From: Kluyvera georgiana ATCC 51603
GTDB taxonomy: Bacteria; Pseudomonadota; Gammaproteobacteria; Enterobacterales; Enterobacteriaceae
Direction: 5' to 3'
Length of the DNA stretch: 64,000 nt
Assembly (NCBI RefSeq): GCF_001654985.1
Contig: NZ_LXEU01000030.1
Location: forward strand, 1 to 64,000
Shown here in pieces: positions 18,448-31,305 of the stretch (its first letter is position 1; every line of letters begins with the position of its first letter). The notes under the pieces were generated by a model, which was not told the DNA's origin, did no database searches, and was given only the letters and a program-made list of their open reading frames with translations. Made by a program: the position numbers and the translations under genes.

Positions 18448-18988
18448 ACGGGTCCAGAAAGGAGATCAGAAAGCTTTTAACCTTCTGGTAGTACGCTACC
18501 AGCATAAGGTCGCGAGCCTGGTTTCCCGCTATGTGCCATCCGGCGACGTGCCGGATGTCGTACAAGAGTCTTTTATTAAGGCCTATCGTGCGCTGGATTC
18601 TTTCCGGGGAGATAGTGCTTTCTATACGTGGCTGTACCGCATTGCGGTGAATACGGCTAAAAATTACCTGGTTGCTCAGGGGCGTCGTCCGCCGTCCAGC
18701 GATGTGGACGCGAACGAGGCCGAAAACTTTGAAAGCGGCGGCGCTTTGAAAGAAATTTCGAACCCTGAGAACTTAATGTTGTCAGAAGAACTGAGACAGA
18801 TTGTTTTTCGCACCATTGAAGCGCTTCCGGAAGATTTACGCATGGCAATTACCTTGCGGGAGCTAGATGGCCTAAGCTATGAAGAGATAGCGGTCATTAT
18901 GGATTGCCCGGTAGGTACGGTTCGTTCACGTATCTTCCGTGCGCGAGAAGCTATCGATAATAAAGTTCAACCGCTTATCAGGCGTTGA
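18413..18988 (+). CDS. rpoE: RNA polymerase sigma-E factor
   Basis: The 191-residue extracytoplasmic-function sigma factor for envelope stress. Region 2 (VVRYQHKVASLVSRYV, then ALDSFRGDSAFYTWLYRIAVNTAKN) and region 4 (LDGLSYEEIAVIMDCPVGTVRSRIFRAREAI) are intact and almost identical to E. coli. The ATG at 18413 gives the family start MSEQLTDQVLV; the nearest GGGAG is 12 bases away, so translation probably depends on the overlapping RseD frame. First gene of the rpoE-rseA-rseB-rseC operon; its own sigmaE promoter lies 110 bp upstream. Confidence 0.98.
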   Translation: MSEQLTDQVLVERVQKGDQKAFNLLVVRYQHKVASLVSRYVPSGDVPDVVQESFIKAYRALDSFRGDSAFYTWLYRIAVNTAKNYLVAQGRRPPSSDVDANEAENFESGGALKEISNPENLMLSEELRQIVFRTIEALPEDLRMAITLRELDGLSYEEIAVIMDCPVGTVRSRIFRAREAIDNKVQPLIRR

Positions 18989-19019
18989 CGGAAGCGGGAT
19001 ACTGGAAAAGGTATTAGGC

Positions 19020-19667
19020 ATGCAGAAAGAACAACTTTCCGCCTTAATGGATGGTGAAACGCTGGATAAAGAACTGTTAACTGAGTTAACACGTTCAACA
19101 GAGTTGCAGAAAACCTGGGAGAGCTATCACCTCATTCGTGATTCGCTGCGCGGCGAAACGAGTGAAGTACTTCACTTTGATATCTCCTCTCGCGTGATGG
19201 CCGCCATCGAAAATGAGCCCGCTCGTATACCGACTGCGCCGCTCATTCCTGAAGCCCAGCCAGCTCCCCATCAATGGCAGAAAATGCCGTTCTGGAACAA
19301 GGTCCGTCCATGGGCCAGCTCGCTTACCCAAATGGGCGTGGCAGCTTGCGTATCACTGGCTGTTATTGTCGGCGTTCAGCACTATAATGGGCAACCAGAT
19401 TCCTCTCAACCTGAGTCACCGGTATTCAACACGCTGCCGATGATGGGCAAAGCCAGCCCGGTTAGCCTGGGCGTTCCTTCCGATGCGTCGGCAGGTAACG
19501 GTCAGCAGCAGGTTCAGGAACAGCGTCGTCGTATTAATGCTATGCTGCAGGATTATGAATTGCAGCGTCGCTTGCATTCTGAACAGCTTCAGTTTGAGCA
19601 GGCACAAACTCAGCAGGCTGCTGTTCAGGTGCCAGGCTATCAAACTTTAGGAACGCAATCGCAGTAA
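19020..19667 (+). CDS. rseA: Anti-sigma-E factor RseA
   Basis: A 215-residue single-pass inner-membrane protein. The N-terminal cytoplasmic part (MQKEQLSALMDGET) clamps sigmaE; the membrane segment is around residues 103-118 (GVAACVSLAVIVGVQHY); the periplasmic part is Gln-rich (QQVQEQRRRINAML...QLQFEQAQTQQAAVQV) and receives RseB. DegS and RseP cleave it under outer-membrane stress. A longer frame is open upstream, but the ATG at 19020 matches the known start. It follows rpoE after 31 bp and overlaps rseB by one base. Confidence 0.97.
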   Translation: MQKEQLSALMDGETLDKELLTELTRSTELQKTWESYHLIRDSLRGETSEVLHFDISSRVMAAIENEPARIPTAPLIPEAQPAPHQWQKMPFWNKVRPWASSLTQMGVAACVSLAVIVGVQHYNGQPDSSQPESPVFNTLPMMGKASPVSLGVPSDASAGNGQQQVQEQRRRINAMLQDYELQRRLHSEQLQFEQAQTQQAAVQVPGYQTLGTQSQ

Positions 19668-20620
19668 TGAAGCAACTTTGGTGTGCCATGTCACTTGTGG
19701 CTGGTAGCCTGTTCTTCTCCGCTAACGCCTCGGCTGATGTATCGTCCGGGGCGTTGTTGCAGGAAATGAATCTGGCCAGTCAGTCACTCAACTACGAGCT
19801 GTCGTTCGTCAGCATCAATAAATCCGGCGTGGAATCGTTACGCTATCGTCACGTGCGTCTGAACGGTCAGCCGCTGGCGGAGCTGTTGCAAATGGACGGT
19901 CCACGACGTGCGGTGGTCCAGCGCGGCAACGAAATCAGCTATTTCGAGCCGGGTCTCGATCCCTTCACGCTGAACGGCGACTACATTGTCGACTCCTTGC
20001 CTTCGCTGGTGTATACCGATTTTAAACGTCTGGCGCCTTACTACGACTTTATCTCCGTCGGGCGTACGCGTATTGCCGATCGCATGTGCGACGTGATTCG
20101 CGTTGTGGCGCGGGACGGCACGCGCTACAGCTATATCGTCTGGGTTGATTCCGAAAGCAAATTGCCGATGCGCGTCGATCTGCTCGACCGTGATGGTGAA
20201 ACGCTGGAGCAGTTCCGGGTGATTGCGGTCACCACGGGCGACCAGGTCAGCGGCACGATGCAGAACCTGGCAAAGGCTAATCTGCCGCCGCAGCTTTCAG
20301 TACCCACCAGTAATAATGTTGACCTGAACTGGTCCGCGGGTTGGGTGCCACAGGGCTTTAAAGAGATTTCCAGCAGCCGCCGCACGCTGCCGAGCGTTGA
20401 TAGCCCGGTAGAGTCGCGCCTGTTCTCCGATGGGCTCTTTAGCTTCTCAATTAACATCAATCGCGCCACAGCCAACAGCAGCGATCAAATGCTGCGTACC
20501 GGCCGCCGGACGGTGAGCACCACGGTGCATAACCAGGCTGAAATCACCATCGTTGGCGAACTGCCGCCGCAAACCGCGAAGCGGGTCGCAGACGGTATTC
20601 AATTCAAGGGCGCGCAATGA
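19667..20620 (+). CDS. rseB: Sigma-E regulatory protein RseB
   Basis: A 317-residue periplasmic protein that binds RseA and blocks its cleavage until displaced by lipopolysaccharide intermediates. It has a Sec signal peptide (MKQLWCAMSLVAGSLFFSANASA, cleavage after ASA). The two-domain MucB/RseB fold follows, with conserved stretches SQSLNYELSFV and WVDSESKLPMRVDLLD. It starts in the TAATGA junction with rseA and ends in an ATGA overlap with rseC, indicating translational coupling. Confidence 0.97.
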   Translation: MKQLWCAMSLVAGSLFFSANASADVSSGALLQEMNLASQSLNYELSFVSINKSGVESLRYRHVRLNGQPLAELLQMDGPRRAVVQRGNEISYFEPGLDPFTLNGDYIVDSLPSLVYTDFKRLAPYYDFISVGRTRIADRMCDVIRVVARDGTRYSYIVWVDSESKLPMRVDLLDRDGETLEQFRVIAVTTGDQVSGTMQNLAKANLPPQLSVPTSNNVDLNWSAGWVPQGFKEISSSRRTLPSVDSPVESRLFSDGLFSFSININRATANSSDQMLRTGRRTVSTTVHNQAEITIVGELPPQTAKRVADGIQFKGAQ

Positions 20621-21093
20621 TTAAAGAGTGGGCCACCGTTATCGCGTGGGACAACGGCATGGCGCAGGTCAGCTGCGACGTAAAAGCTTCCTGCAACAGC
20701 TGCGCTTCGCGCGCGGGCTGCGGCAGCCGGGTGCTTAATAAGTTAGGGCCGCAAACCACCCACACCATCACCGTGCCGAGTGCGGAACCGCTGGTGGCCG
20801 GGCAAAAGGTCGAGCTGGGCATTACCGAAAGCAGCCTGCTGGGTTCCGCAATGCTGGTGTATATGTCCCCGCTGCTCGGTCTGTTTGCGGTCGCCGCATT
20901 GTTTCAGGTATTGTTCGGCACCGATATTGCTGCGCTCAGTGGCGCGGTGCTGGGTGGTGTTGGTGGTTTTCTTATTGCGAAGGGCTTTTCGCCGCGTCTT
21001 GCTGCGAGGGAAACCTGGCAGCCGGTCATCATCAGCGTAGGGCTTCCCCCCGACCTGATCCGCACGGCATCTTCATCTGAAATGAGCCAGTGA
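20617..21093 (+). CDS. rseC: SoxR-reducing system protein RseC
   Basis: A 158-residue inner-membrane protein of the RseC/MucC family. The cytoplasmic N-terminus has four cysteines (C20, C26, C29, C35), two membrane helices follow (about 70-90 and 98-118, GSAMLVYMSPLLGLFAVAALF and ALSGAVLGGVGGFLIAKGF), and a short tail. In E. coli it works with the Rsx complex to reduce SoxR; its role in the sigmaE response is minor. Coupled to rseB by an ATGA overlap. Its stop lies inside the operon terminator stem. Confidence 0.95.
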   Translation: MIKEWATVIAWDNGMAQVSCDVKASCNSCASRAGCGSRVLNKLGPQTTHTITVPSAEPLVAGQKVELGITESSLLGSAMLVYMSPLLGLFAVAALFQVLFGTDIAALSGAVLGGVGGFLIAKGFSPRLAARETWQPVIISVGLPPDLIRTASSSEMSQ

Positions 21094-21114
21094 TTACACT
21101 GGCTTTATTTTTTT
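21085..21114 (+). terminator. rpoE-rseABC operon terminator
   Basis: AGCCAGTG-ATTA-CACTGGCT is an 8-bp stem followed by TTATTTTTTT. The rseC stop codon lies within the loop region. Confidence 0.88.
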
Positions 21115-21265
21115 GGAACGCTCCTCGCAGGAAGCGTTATGCTTGCGGGAAGAGCATTTCCTGGTTACGCGGTTGTAGTGTAGAATGCGGCGTTTTCGAA
21201 CGACAACAATGTCAGGCTCCGTACCGCGGCCTCAAAGTATCCGTAAGGCATAAATATTTTAATAT

Positions 21266-23065
<1,800 letters not shown>

Positions 23066-23080
23066 TCTTAAGGAGTTGGC

Positions 23081-24055
23081 ATGGCGAACATGTTTGCCCT
23101 GATTCTGGTGATTGCCACACTGATCACGGGCGTTTTGTGGTGCGTTGATAAGTTTATCTTCGCGCCCAAACGACGGGAACGTCAGGCGGCGGCGCAGGTC
23201 GCCACCGGCGAAGCGCTGGATAAAAAGATGCTGAAAAAAGTCGGCCCGAAACCGGGCTGGCTGGAAACCGGCGCGTCGGTCTTTCCGGTGCTGGCGATCG
23301 TGCTGATCGTGCGCTCGTTTATTTATGAGCCGTTCCAGATTCCCTCCGGTTCGATGATGCCAACGCTGCTGATTGGCGACTTTATCCTGGTGGAGAAATT
23401 CGCCTATGGGATTAAAGACCCGATCTACCAGAAGACGATTATTGAAACGGGCCATCCGAAACGCGGCGATATCGTGGTGTTTAAATACCCGGAAGATCCG
23501 CGTCTGGACTACATCAAACGTACCGTCGGCTTGCCGGGCGATAAGGTCACTTACGATCCAATCGCCAAGCAGGTGACGATTCAACCGGGGTGCAGTTCCG
23601 GCCAGGCGTGCGGTAGCGCGCTGCCGGTGACTTACTCCAACGTTGAGCCGAGCGATTTCGTCCAGACCTTCTCCCGCAGCAACGGCGGCGAGGCGACCAG
23701 CGGCTTCTTTGAGATGCCGCAGGGCGAGCGCAAAGCAGACGGCGTGCGGCTGGATCAACGTCAGGAAACGCTGGGCGATGTGAACCACCGCATTCTGACC
23801 GTGCCGATTGCTCAGGATCAGGTGGGGATGTACTACCACCAGTCCGGCCTGCCGCTGGCAACCTGGATCGTCCCGCCGGGGCAGTACTTCATGATGGGTG
23901 ATAACCGCGATAACAGCGCAGACAGCCGTTACTGGGGCTTTGTGCCGGAAGCGAATCTGGTCGGTAAAGCGACCGCTATCTGGATGAGCTTTGAAAAACA
24001 AGAGGGCCAATGGCCTACCGGCGTGCGTTTAAGCCGCATTGGTGGGATTCATTAA
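23081..24055 (+). CDS. lepB: Signal peptidase I
   Basis: The 324-residue leader peptidase, which cleaves signal peptides from Sec- and Tat-exported proteins in the inner membrane. The N-terminal membrane helix (residues 4-22) and a second helix (about 62-77) surround a cytoplasmic basic loop. The catalytic serine is Ser91 in PSGSMMPTL, and the general base is Lys146 in DYIKRTVGLPGD; both match E. coli numbering. Box E GDNRDNSADSRYWG is present. AAGGAG lies seven bases before the ATG. Confidence 0.98.
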   Translation: MANMFALILVIATLITGVLWCVDKFIFAPKRRERQAAAQVATGEALDKKMLKKVGPKPGWLETGASVFPVLAIVLIVRSFIYEPFQIPSGSMMPTLLIGDFILVEKFAYGIKDPIYQKTIIETGHPKRGDIVVFKYPEDPRLDYIKRTVGLPGDKVTYDPIAKQVTIQPGCSSGQACGSALPVTYSNVEPSDFVQTFSRSNGGEATSGFFEMPQGERKADGVRLDQRQETLGDVNHRILTVPIAQDQVGMYYHQSGLPLATWIVPPGQYFMMGDNRDNSADSRYWGFVPEANLVGKATAIWMSFEKQEGQWPTGVRLSRIGGIH

Positions 24056-24153
24056 TCCTCTGTTCGACTTCACGCGGCGGCCAAGTGTGCGTCGCGTGAA
24101 TTATTTAGTTTTAATCTATTCAAACTAACGACATCCCTTGTCGTTGCGTATAG

Positions 24154-25856
<1,703 letters not shown>

Positions 25857-25867
25857 GAATAACCCCG

Positions 25868-26575
25868 ATGGAGGGCTGGCAGCGCGCATTTGTTCTGCAT
25901 AGTCGCCCCTGGAGCGAGACCAGCCTGATGCTGGACGTCTTCACGGAAGAATCGGGTCGCGTGCGCCTTGTGGCAAAAGGCGCACGTTCCAAACGTTCCA
26001 ACCTTAAAGGTGCGCTTCAGCCCTTTACCCCTCTGTTAGTCCGTTTTGGCGGGCGTGGCGAAGTGAAAACGCTGCGTAGCGCTGAAGCTGTTTCGCTGGC
26101 ACTTCCTCTGAGCGGTATTACGCTGTATAGCGGTCTGTACATCAACGAACTGGTGTCGCGCGTGCTTGAGCATGAAACCCGCTTTTCCGAACTCTTTTTT
26201 GACTATCTGCACTGTATCCAGGCGTTGGCTGGCGCAACGGGTTCGCCTGAACCGGCGCTGCGCCGCTTTGAGCTGGCGTTGCTAGGGCACCTTGGCTATG
26301 GCGTCGACTTCCTGCACTGTGCCGGCAGCGGCGATGAGGTGGACGACACCATGACCTACCGCTACCGGGAAGAGAAAGGGTTTATTGCCAGCGTGGTTAT
26401 CGATAACAACACCTTTACCGGCCATCAGCTGAAAGCGCTAGCTAACCGCGAGTTTCCGGATATTGATACGCTGCGTGCAGCGAAACGCTTTACCCGCATG
26501 GCGTTAAAGCCGTATCTTGGCGGGAAACCTTTGAAGAGCCGCGAGTTGTTTCGACAATTTATGCCGAAGCGGTAA
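25868..26575 (+). CDS. recO: DNA repair protein RecO
   Basis: A 235-residue mediator of RecFOR recombination that loads RecA onto SSB-coated single-stranded DNA. The N-terminal OB fold starts [17 protein letters not shown]; the helical C-terminal part contains [17 protein letters not shown]. It ends RQFMPKR, a few residues shorter than the recalled E. coli protein (242), with no sign of a frameshift. Confidence 0.95.
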   Translation: MEGWQRAFVLHSRPWSETSLMLDVFTEESGRVRLVAKGARSKRSNLKGALQPFTPLLVRFGGRGEVKTLRSAEAVSLALPLSGITLYSGLYINELVSRVLEHETRFSELFFDYLHCIQALAGATGSPEPALRRFELALLGHLGYGVDFLHCAGSGDEVDDTMTYRYREEKGFIASVVIDNNTFTGHQLKALANREFPDIDTLRAAKRFTRMALKPYLGGKPLKSRELFRQFMPKR

Positions 26576-26589
26576 CACTGATTGCACCC

Positions 26590-26641
26590 ATCCCGCTTTT
26601 CACCCTTGCCTCTTTGGGGGAAGGGCTGGGGTGAGGGGAAC
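26590..26641. repeat. Intergenic palindromic repeat (CCCTCACCC-type)
   Basis: Between recO and pdxJ, CCTCTTTGGGGGAAGGGCTGGGGTGAGGGG faces an upstream TTTTCACCCTTGCC arm, so the segment can fold on itself (CACCCTT with GGGTGAGG-like arms). It differs from the GCCGGATGGCG REP family seen elsewhere in the window and resembles the CCCTCACCC-type dispersed palindromes of many proteobacteria. Confidence 0.55.
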
Positions 26642-26671
26642 GAAGTTAAAAATAAAAACACGAGGATTGTC

Positions 26672-27403
26672 ATGGCTGAATTACTGTTAGGCGTCAATAT
26701 TGACCACATTGCCACCCTGCGTAACGCACGCGGCACCGCTTACCCGGACCCGGTACAGGCCGCGTTTATCGCCGAGCAGGCCGGCGCGGATGGTATCACC
26801 GTGCATTTACGTGAAGATCGTCGCCACATCACCGACCGCGACGTGCGTATCCTGCGCCAGACGCTGGATACCCGCATGAACCTGGAGATGGCTGTAACCG
26901 AAGAGATGCTGGCCATTGCCTGTGAAACTAAGCCGCATTTCTGCTGCCTGGTGCCGGAAAAACGTCAGGAAGTGACCACCGAAGGCGGTCTGGACGTTGC
27001 CGGTCAGTTTGACAAAATGCGCGATGCCTGCAAACGCCTTGCCGACGCGGGCATCCTGGTGTCGCTGTTTATTGACGCCGACGACGCGCAGATTAAAGCC
27101 GCCGCTGATGTGGGCGCGCCGTATATTGAAATTCACACCGGCTGCTACGCCGATGCCGCCACCGATGCGGAACAGGCCAAAGAGCTCGAGCGTATCGCGA
27201 AAGCCGCGACCTACGCCGCAAGCCTGGGCCTGAAGGTTAACGCGGGCCACGGTCTCACTTATCACAACGTGAAAGCCATTGCTGCGCTGCCGGAAATGCA
27301 CGAGCTGAATATCGGCCACGCGATTATTGGCCGGGCGGTGATGAGCGGCCTGAAAGAGGCGGTGGCGGAAATGAAGCGCCTGATGCTGGAAGCGCGCGCG
27401 TAA
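26672..27403 (+). CDS. pdxJ: Pyridoxine 5'-phosphate synthase
   Basis: A 243-residue TIM-barrel enzyme that condenses 1-deoxyxylulose 5-phosphate with 3-amino-2-oxopropyl phosphate to form pyridoxine 5'-phosphate, the last ring-closing step of vitamin B6 synthesis. Signatures: [17 protein letters not shown] at the N-terminus, [14 protein letters not shown], and [11 protein letters not shown] near the phosphate site. The ATG at 26672 has GAGGA upstream; the frame runs back through the intergenic repeat but that part is not coding. One-base overlap with acpS. Confidence 0.97.
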   Translation: MAELLLGVNIDHIATLRNARGTAYPDPVQAAFIAEQAGADGITVHLREDRRHITDRDVRILRQTLDTRMNLEMAVTEEMLAIACETKPHFCCLVPEKRQEVTTEGGLDVAGQFDKMRDACKRLADAGILVSLFIDADDAQIKAAADVGAPYIEIHTGCYADAATDAEQAKELERIAKAATYAASLGLKVNAGHGLTYHNVKAIAALPEMHELNIGHAIIGRAVMSGLKEAVAEMKRLMLEARA

Positions 27404-27783
27404 TGGCGATTCTGGGGCTCGGGACAGACATTGTCGAAATCGCCCGTATTGAAGCGGTGATTGCCCGTAGCGGCGATCGCCTTGCGCGTCGGGTGCTCAG
27501 CGATAATGAGTGGGCCATCTGGGAGACGCACCAGCAGCCGGTGCGTTTTCTGGCAAAGCGTTTTGCGGTGAAAGAAGCGGCGTCGAAGGCGCTGGGCACC
27601 GGTATTCGTAACGGCCTGGCGTTTAATCAGTTTGAAGTTTTTAACGACGAAATGGGCAAGCCGAAACTGCGTTTATGGGGAGAAGCGAAGTTACTCGCCG
27701 AGCGTATGGGCGTGGCTCACATGCACGTGACGCTTGCCGATGAGCGTCACTACGCTTGCGCGACGGTGATTGTCGAAAGCTAG
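27403..27783 (+). CDS. acpS: Holo-[acyl-carrier-protein] synthase
   Basis: A 126-residue phosphopantetheinyl transferase that moves 4'-phosphopantetheine from CoA to the serine of apo-ACP. Magnesium ligands are visible as Asp9 in GLGTDIVEI and the Glu of [14 protein letters not shown] (about 58). It starts in a TAATG junction with pdxJ and overlaps the tail of yfhL, on the other strand, by four bases. Confidence 0.97.
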   Translation: MAILGLGTDIVEIARIEAVIARSGDRLARRVLSDNEWAIWETHQQPVRFLAKRFAVKEAASKALGTGIRNGLAFNQFEVFNDEMGKPKLRLWGEAKLLAERMGVAHMHVTLADERHYACATVIVES

Positions 27784-28040
27784 ATTTTGTCCGCGTGGTG
27801 CAGCTGGACAAATTTATCCCACAGCTGCTCTTCGCTTTCCAGATGTGCCGGATCTTTCAGAATCGTATTCGGGATCGGGCACACTTTCTGGCAGGTTGGC
27901 GTTTCGTAATGGCCGATGCACTCGGTGCAGCGATCGTGGTCGATCTCATAGATGCTATCACCCATCGAAATGGCCTGGTTAGGGCATTCCGGTTCGCACA
28001 TATCGCAGTTGATACATTTTTTGGTGATTAACAGCGCCAT
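27780..28040 (-). CDS. yfhL: 2[4Fe-4S] ferredoxin YfhL
   Basis: An 86-residue ferredoxin of the Allochromatium type. Cluster I cysteines lie in [12 protein letters not shown] and cluster II in [18 protein letters not shown], the eight-residue insertion typical of the Alvin-like subfamily. A C-terminal extension (about 25 residues) follows. The partner enzyme is not firmly known; E. coli YfhL is essential for some tRNA and isoprenoid radical chemistry only by suggestion. Convergent with acpS. Confidence 0.92.
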   Translation of the reverse strand: MALLITKKCINCDMCEPECPNQAISMGDSIYEIDHDRCTECIGHYETPTCQKVCPIPNTILKDPAHLESEEQLWDKFVQLHHADKI

Positions 28041-28133
28041 CAGTAAATTCTCAGTAACTCGATCAACAGGGCGCGCATTATACGCGCATTTTCCACGCAG
28101 GCCATACCTTTTCTGTGGTCATCGCACCGCAGA

Positions 28134-28982
28134 TCAAACCAGCTTTTTCACCAGCGCCTCGCTGTGGCGAATACGCTCCGGCGCCTTTTCCAGATCCTGC
28201 TGCACCAGGCCCATAAACAGGAGATCGGTGAGCATCATCTGCGCGCTGGTGGAGGAAATCGCGGCACTGCGCGTTGCCTGCTCTTCGGCAATGGTATAAA
28301 GGCAGTGCGTCGCGCGCTGCTGTAGCGCGTTGGGCGAAAAGCCGGTAATGGCGAGCACTTTGCCGCCTACCCGTAACGTTTCGTCGGCGGCGAGATTGAT
28401 CTCGCGACGCGCGCCGGAATAAGAGATTGCCAACAGCAGATCGTCCTGCGCCATCGCCTGAACGGTGGCGAGCAGGGCGTGCATATCAAGCTCCGCCACG
28501 GCGTTGAAGCCAATTTTCATCAGCTTCCAGCTAAAATTACGCGCCACCAGCCCGGAAGCGCCAATGCCGGTGAGAATGATGCGCCGCGCGCCGCGTAGCA
28601 GGTTGATGGTCTCCAGCAGTTTGTCTTCACTGTTAACGTCCAGTGAAGCATGCATTGCCGCGACGTTATCTTTAATTAGCTTCTCGCCGACCAGCCGTAG
28701 CGGATCGTCGCCGCAAATCTGATTATGCACCGGCACCGAGTGCGGGTTGACGTTGCTGGCCAGCGCCTCGCTGAGCGCCAGCTTCAGCGCCGGGAAACCC
28801 TTAAAGCCCAACTTTTGGGCGAATTTCACCACGCTGGACTGACTGACGCCAGCCTGACTGGCCAACTGCTGTGAACTTAAATGACGCGCCTGGTCCGGCT
28901 GCGCCAGAATAAAATCCGCCAGTTTACGATCGCTTTGCGCCAGCTGAGGATAACGCTGGCGGATACTGATTAGACAATTCAT
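28134..28982 (-). CDS. yfhH: RpiR/MurR-family transcriptional regulator YfhH
   Basis: A 282-residue regulator. The N-terminal RpiR helix-turn-helix reads HLSSQQLASQAGVSQSSVVKFAQKLGFKGFPALKLAL, and the C-terminal half is a SIS sugar-phosphate isomerase-like domain (RRIILTGIGASGLVARN, LLLAISYSGARREI). Likely senses a phosphosugar; its targets are not established to my knowledge. A longer frame is open, but the ATG at 28982 has GAGG before it and gives the E. coli length. Confidence 0.9.
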   Translation of the reverse strand: MNCLISIRQRYPQLAQSDRKLADFILAQPDQARHLSSQQLASQAGVSQSSVVKFAQKLGFKGFPALKLALSEALASNVNPHSVPVHNQICGDDPLRLVGEKLIKDNVAAMHASLDVNSEDKLLETINLLRGARRIILTGIGASGLVARNFSWKLMKIGFNAVAELDMHALLATVQAMAQDDLLLAISYSGARREINLAADETLRVGGKVLAITGFSPNALQQRATHCLYTIAEEQATRSAAISSTSAQMMLTDLLFMGLVQQDLEKAPERIRHSEALVKKLV

Positions 28983-29208
28983 AAGAACCTCATGGGCAAG
29001 ATCGCCACCTTGCGCCAGAACATCGTTCTGATCATCTGCAAGAATTATGTATTCTATTATACCGGAATATACCGAATTAAATATTCCATGCACCGGCAAA
29101 AACGCAACTCTTTTCGCGCATCACGTCCGTTAAGTCGCCGTTTGGCGAAAGACGGTTGGCAATCTGCTAGTCTGTGGGATGATTTGCTCAGGAATACAGG
29201 AGACGCTT

Positions 29209-29844
29209 TTGACTAGCCACTCTCGCCGCGTGGTGTTTTTCGACCTTGACGGTACGCTGCACCAACAGGACCTGTTCGGGTCGTTTATCCGCTATTTGCT
29301 GCATCGCCTGCCGCTTAACATGCTCTTGGTGCTGCCGCTGCTTCCCGCCATTGGGTTGGCGATGCTTATCAAAGGTCGCGCGGCCCGCTGGCCGATGAGC
29401 GTTCTGCTGTGGGGCTGCACCTTTGGGCGGCGGGAAGCCACGCTCAATGCGCTGGAGGCGAGCTTTATTATCTGGTTTCGCGCTACGGTGACGCCCTTTC
29501 CGGTGGTGCAGGCGCGTTTAGACAACTATCTCCAGCATCATGAAGCCGACGTGTGGCTGATTACCGGCTCGCCGCAAACGTTGGTAGAGCGTGTCTATGC
29601 CGATGCGCCCTGGATGTCGCGCGTGAACCTTATCGGCAGCCAGATGCAACGTGCGCTGGGTGGCCGGGTACTGTCGGTGCGCTGCCTTGGCCATGAAAAG
29701 GTGGTGCAACTGGAGCAGCGCCTTGGCGCGCCGCTGCGCCTGTACAGTGGTTACAGCGACAGCAAGCAGGATAACCCACTGCTCTTTTTCTGTGAGCATC
29801 GCTGGCGCGTCACGCCGCACGGCGAGCTGGAACAGCTGGAATAG
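29209..29844 (+). CDS. pgpC: Phosphatidylglycerophosphatase C
   Basis: A 211-residue inner-membrane phosphatase (formerly YfhB) that removes the phosphate of phosphatidylglycerophosphate to give phosphatidylglycerol. It belongs to the HAD superfamily: VVFFDLDGTLH is the nucleophile motif, and GHEKV plus YSGYSDSKQDNPLL are the later motifs. A hydrophobic stretch (NMLLVLPLLPAIGLAMLI) is the membrane segment. The start appears to be TTG at 29209, with AGGAGA six bases upstream; it gives the E. coli length. Confidence 0.9.
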   Translation: MTSHSRRVVFFDLDGTLHQQDLFGSFIRYLLHRLPLNMLLVLPLLPAIGLAMLIKGRAARWPMSVLLWGCTFGRREATLNALEASFIIWFRATVTPFPVVQARLDNYLQHHEADVWLITGSPQTLVERVYADAPWMSRVNLIGSQMQRALGGRVLSVRCLGHEKVVQLEQRLGAPLRLYSGYSDSKQDNPLLFFCEHRWRVTPHGELEQLE

Positions 29845-29891
29845 CGGGCGCTGCGCTTTGCTGGATATTGTGTATAATGCGCCGCGTTTGA

Positions 29892-30413
<522 letters not shown>

Positions 30414-30423
30414 CGGGGGGTAT

Positions 30424-31260
30424 CTACGCCACCGTCCGTTTTTCTCTTTCCGCACTCGGTGAATGTTGAAAAAAACGGCTGTAGGCTTCGGTTAAACGGG
30501 GCAATGAGCTAAACCCGCAGGCGCGGGCAATACTGGCCACCGAGCGTTCGGTGGTACGCAGCATTTCTTGCGCTTTCAACAGGCGGTAGCGTTGGACGAA
30601 CTGTTCCGGCGTAAAGCCAGTAAACTCCTTGATAAACCGGTACAAAGTGCGTTTGGGAATGGCGCACTCTTCCGCCAGATGCTCCCAGATGACGTCATGT
30701 TGCAAATTGTCCCGAATGCTGCACAACAACCGTCGTTTTTTATCATCATAACGACCGCCCCGCGGTAATCTGACGCTGCTTTCCATCAGCATGCCAACAA
30801 TCGTCAAAAGTATGGCTTCGGTTGTGACGAAATAAGTACTGTCATAATCATCATCCGTTTTGCTGTGAATCTCAGCTGCCAGCTGCACCACGCGCGCCAG
30901 CGCCGCTTCGTTTAATGAGGATGGCCGCTCGCGGGTCTGCATTTGAAGCTGTATAAGCAGAGGCAGCAGCGATTTTACGAACTGAAACTCGCCGTCGCGG
31001 CGCAGCAGGATATTAATCAGCGACAGATGCCGGGTGGATTCGTAATAGTGAATGTCGTTGGCGGAGACGAAGAAAAAATCGCCCTTAAAGACCAGATTGA
31101 CGCGATCGTTGATGATGTGAAATCCGCAGCCCTCTTTCACGATGACGATTTCGTGAAAATCATGGCCGTGTATATCCGCCATCTCCTGATCGCGTGAACT
31201 GAACAGCGAAAACGCGTGGGTATCGGAGAGGAAGTAGTCCTGGGCGAGCATAATCTTCAT
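30424..31260 (-). CDS. AraC-family transcriptional regulator
   Basis: A 278-residue regulator resembling RhaR/RhaS. The N-terminal cupin-like sensing domain contains DIHGHDFHEIVIVKEGCGFHIIN and FKGDFFFVSANDIHYY; the C-terminal AraC double helix-turn-helix includes LAEECAIPKRTLYRFIKEFTGFTPEQFVQRYRL and SVASIARACGFSSLPRLTEAYSRFF. The ATG at 31260 follows a strong GGAGAGGAAAA. It is the last gene of a transporter-GH78-regulator set on the same strand and presumably switches on that set when the sugar is present. Confidence 0.85.
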   Translation of the reverse strand: MKIMLAQDYFLSDTHAFSLFSSRDQEMADIHGHDFHEIVIVKEGCGFHIINDRVNLVFKGDFFFVSANDIHYYESTRHLSLINILLRRDGEFQFVKSLLPLLIQLQMQTRERPSSLNEAALARVVQLAAEIHSKTDDDYDSTYFVTTEAILLTIVGMLMESSVRLPRGGRYDDKKRRLLCSIRDNLQHDVIWEHLAEECAIPKRTLYRFIKEFTGFTPEQFVQRYRLLKAQEMLRTTERSVASIARACGFSSLPRLTEAYSRFFQHSPSAEREKRTVA

Positions 31261-31271
31261 TTTTCCTCTCC

Positions 31272-31305
31272 TGACATCGTTAAGTAACTGACATCGTTAA
31301 GTAAC
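31272..31305. repeat. Two direct 17-bp copies at the GH78/AraC gene junction
   Basis: TGACATCGTTAAGTAAC occurs twice in immediate tandem (31272-31288 and 31289-31305). The second copy contains the GH78 stop codon (complement of TTA at 31297-31299), and the first lies between that stop and the AraC ribosome-binding site. A degenerate third unit follows (TGGCAGCGTTAATGCTT). It looks like a recent slipped duplication. Confidence 0.95.
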
